Source: Ophthalmolycus amberensis (Eukaryota > Chordata > Actinopteri > Perciformes > Zoarcidae). From it: DNA of 64,000 nucleotides. The stretch's first letter is position 1, and the number at the start of each line of letters is the position of its first letter. A program made the translations under genes and the position numbers. Where the stretch lies: positions 62,001 through 126,000 of the forward strand of contig JAFEUB010001530.1 of the NCBI GenBank assembly GCA_024529925.1, written 5' to 3'. The notes under the pieces were generated by a model. That model was not told where the DNA came from and ran no database searches. It worked only from the letters and a program-made list of their open reading frames with translations. Positions 63,261-64,000 of the stretch are shown in pieces.

Positions 63261-64000
63261 ATGAGTGCTTTTACTGTACCAGAGTACTTCTACACTGTCG
63301 TATTAGTGCTTTTACTGTACCAGAGTACTTCTACACTGTCGTATTAGTACTTTTACTGAAACAGAGTACTTCTACACTGTCGTATTAGTGCTTTTACTGT
63401 AACAGAGTACTTCTACACTGTCGTATTAGTACTTTTGCTGTAACAGAGTACTTCTACACTGTCGTATTAGTGCTTTTACTGTAACAGAGTACTTCTACAC
63501 TGTCGTATTAGTGCTTTTACTGTAACAGAGTATTTCTACACTGTCGTATTAGTGCTTTTACTGTAACAGAGTACTTCTACACTGTCGTATTAGTGCTTTT
63601 ACTGTAACAGAGTACTTCTACACTGTCGTATTAGTGCTTTTACTGTAACAGAGTACTTCTACACTGTCATATTAGTGCTTTTACTGTCCAGAGTATTTCT
63701 ACACTGTCGTATTAGTGCTTTTACTGTAAGTCATATTAGTGCTTTTACTGTACTAGAGTACTTCTACACTGTCGTATTAGTGCTTTTACTGTAACAGAGT
63801 ACTTCTACACTGTCGTATTAGTACTTTTACTGTAACAGAGTACTTCTACACTGTCGTATTAGTACTTTTACTGTAACAGAGTATTTCTACACTGTCGTAT
63901 TAGTACTTTTACTGTAACAGAGTATTTCTACACTGTCGTATTAGTGCTTTTACTGTAATAGAGTACTTCTACACTGTCGTATTAGTACTTTTACTGTACC
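63261..64000. repeat. 41-bp minisatellite, running off the window
   Basis: Units begin TATTAGTGCTTTTACTGTAA and continue CAGAGTACTTCTACACTGTC with an exact period of 41 bp (for example 63301 to 63342). About 18 copies fit. Variation is limited: GTGC/GTAC, ACC/AAC and TACTTC/TATTTC. One shortened unit lies near 63720-63735. High identity indicates recent expansion; the true length is unknown because the array continues beyond 64000. Confidence 0.97.

Overview
The window is nuclear DNA of a ray-finned fish, probably a percomorph teleost (that finer placement is inference). The evidence is split vertebrate genes with canonical GT-AG introns, dense AC/GT microsatellites, long poly-G and poly-C tracts, L2/Rex-type LINE fragments, hAT elements and several short interspersed repeats of teleost type. 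There is no bacterial or viral gene organisation.

Two genes can be reconstructed exon by exon on the + strand. srp9 (52172-54390, 3 exons, 86 codons) encodes the 9-kDa Alu-domain protein of the signal recognition particle. ephx1 (57603-61607, 8 coding exons, 454 codons, plus an upstream non-coding exon) encodes microsomal epoxide hydrolase, with all catalytic residues present. A third gene is proposed on the - strand. A CpG-rich leader at about 46530-47000 ends in an ATG-AG/GTAAG exon boundary at 46527-46523, which is how I recall Ena/VASP-family genes starting. In human the order is ENAH (-), SRP9 (+), EPHX1 (+), so I call this enah exon 1. Most or all of 1-46522 would then be enah's long first intron, which fits the absence of any recognisable coding exon there.

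Layout. 1-46522: non-coding, presumed enah intron 1. It holds retroposon tails (1-245, 19060-19120), SINE-like repeats, a degenerate array of about 50-bp units (6110-6520), an intact 734-bp hAT-type non-autonomous element with an exact 8-bp target duplication (6978-7711), a decayed hAT transposase fragment (8160-9130), a degenerate 42-bp array (15819-16045), a 1.05-kb 22/24-bp minisatellite with 46 units (17888-18940), a 42-bp perfect palindrome (37019-37060) and many microsatellites. 46523-47000: enah first exon and promoter. 47573-49570: 5'-truncated, broken L2/Rex-type LINE on the - strand. 52000-55120: srp9. 55498-56170: second LINE 3' fragment. 56430-62445: ephx1. 63261-64000: a 41-bp minisatellite that runs off the window.

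The genes are not an operon and do not share one pathway. SRP9 acts in cytosolic SRP elongation arrest, epoxide hydrolase in ER detoxification, and Mena in actin assembly. Their grouping is conserved vertebrate synteny. The most interesting observations are in ephx1: two acceptors whose polypyrimidine tracts are replaced by GT repeats, one of them about 143 bp long, and a 72-nt, phase-compatible, stop-free candidate cassette exon between exons 8 and 9.
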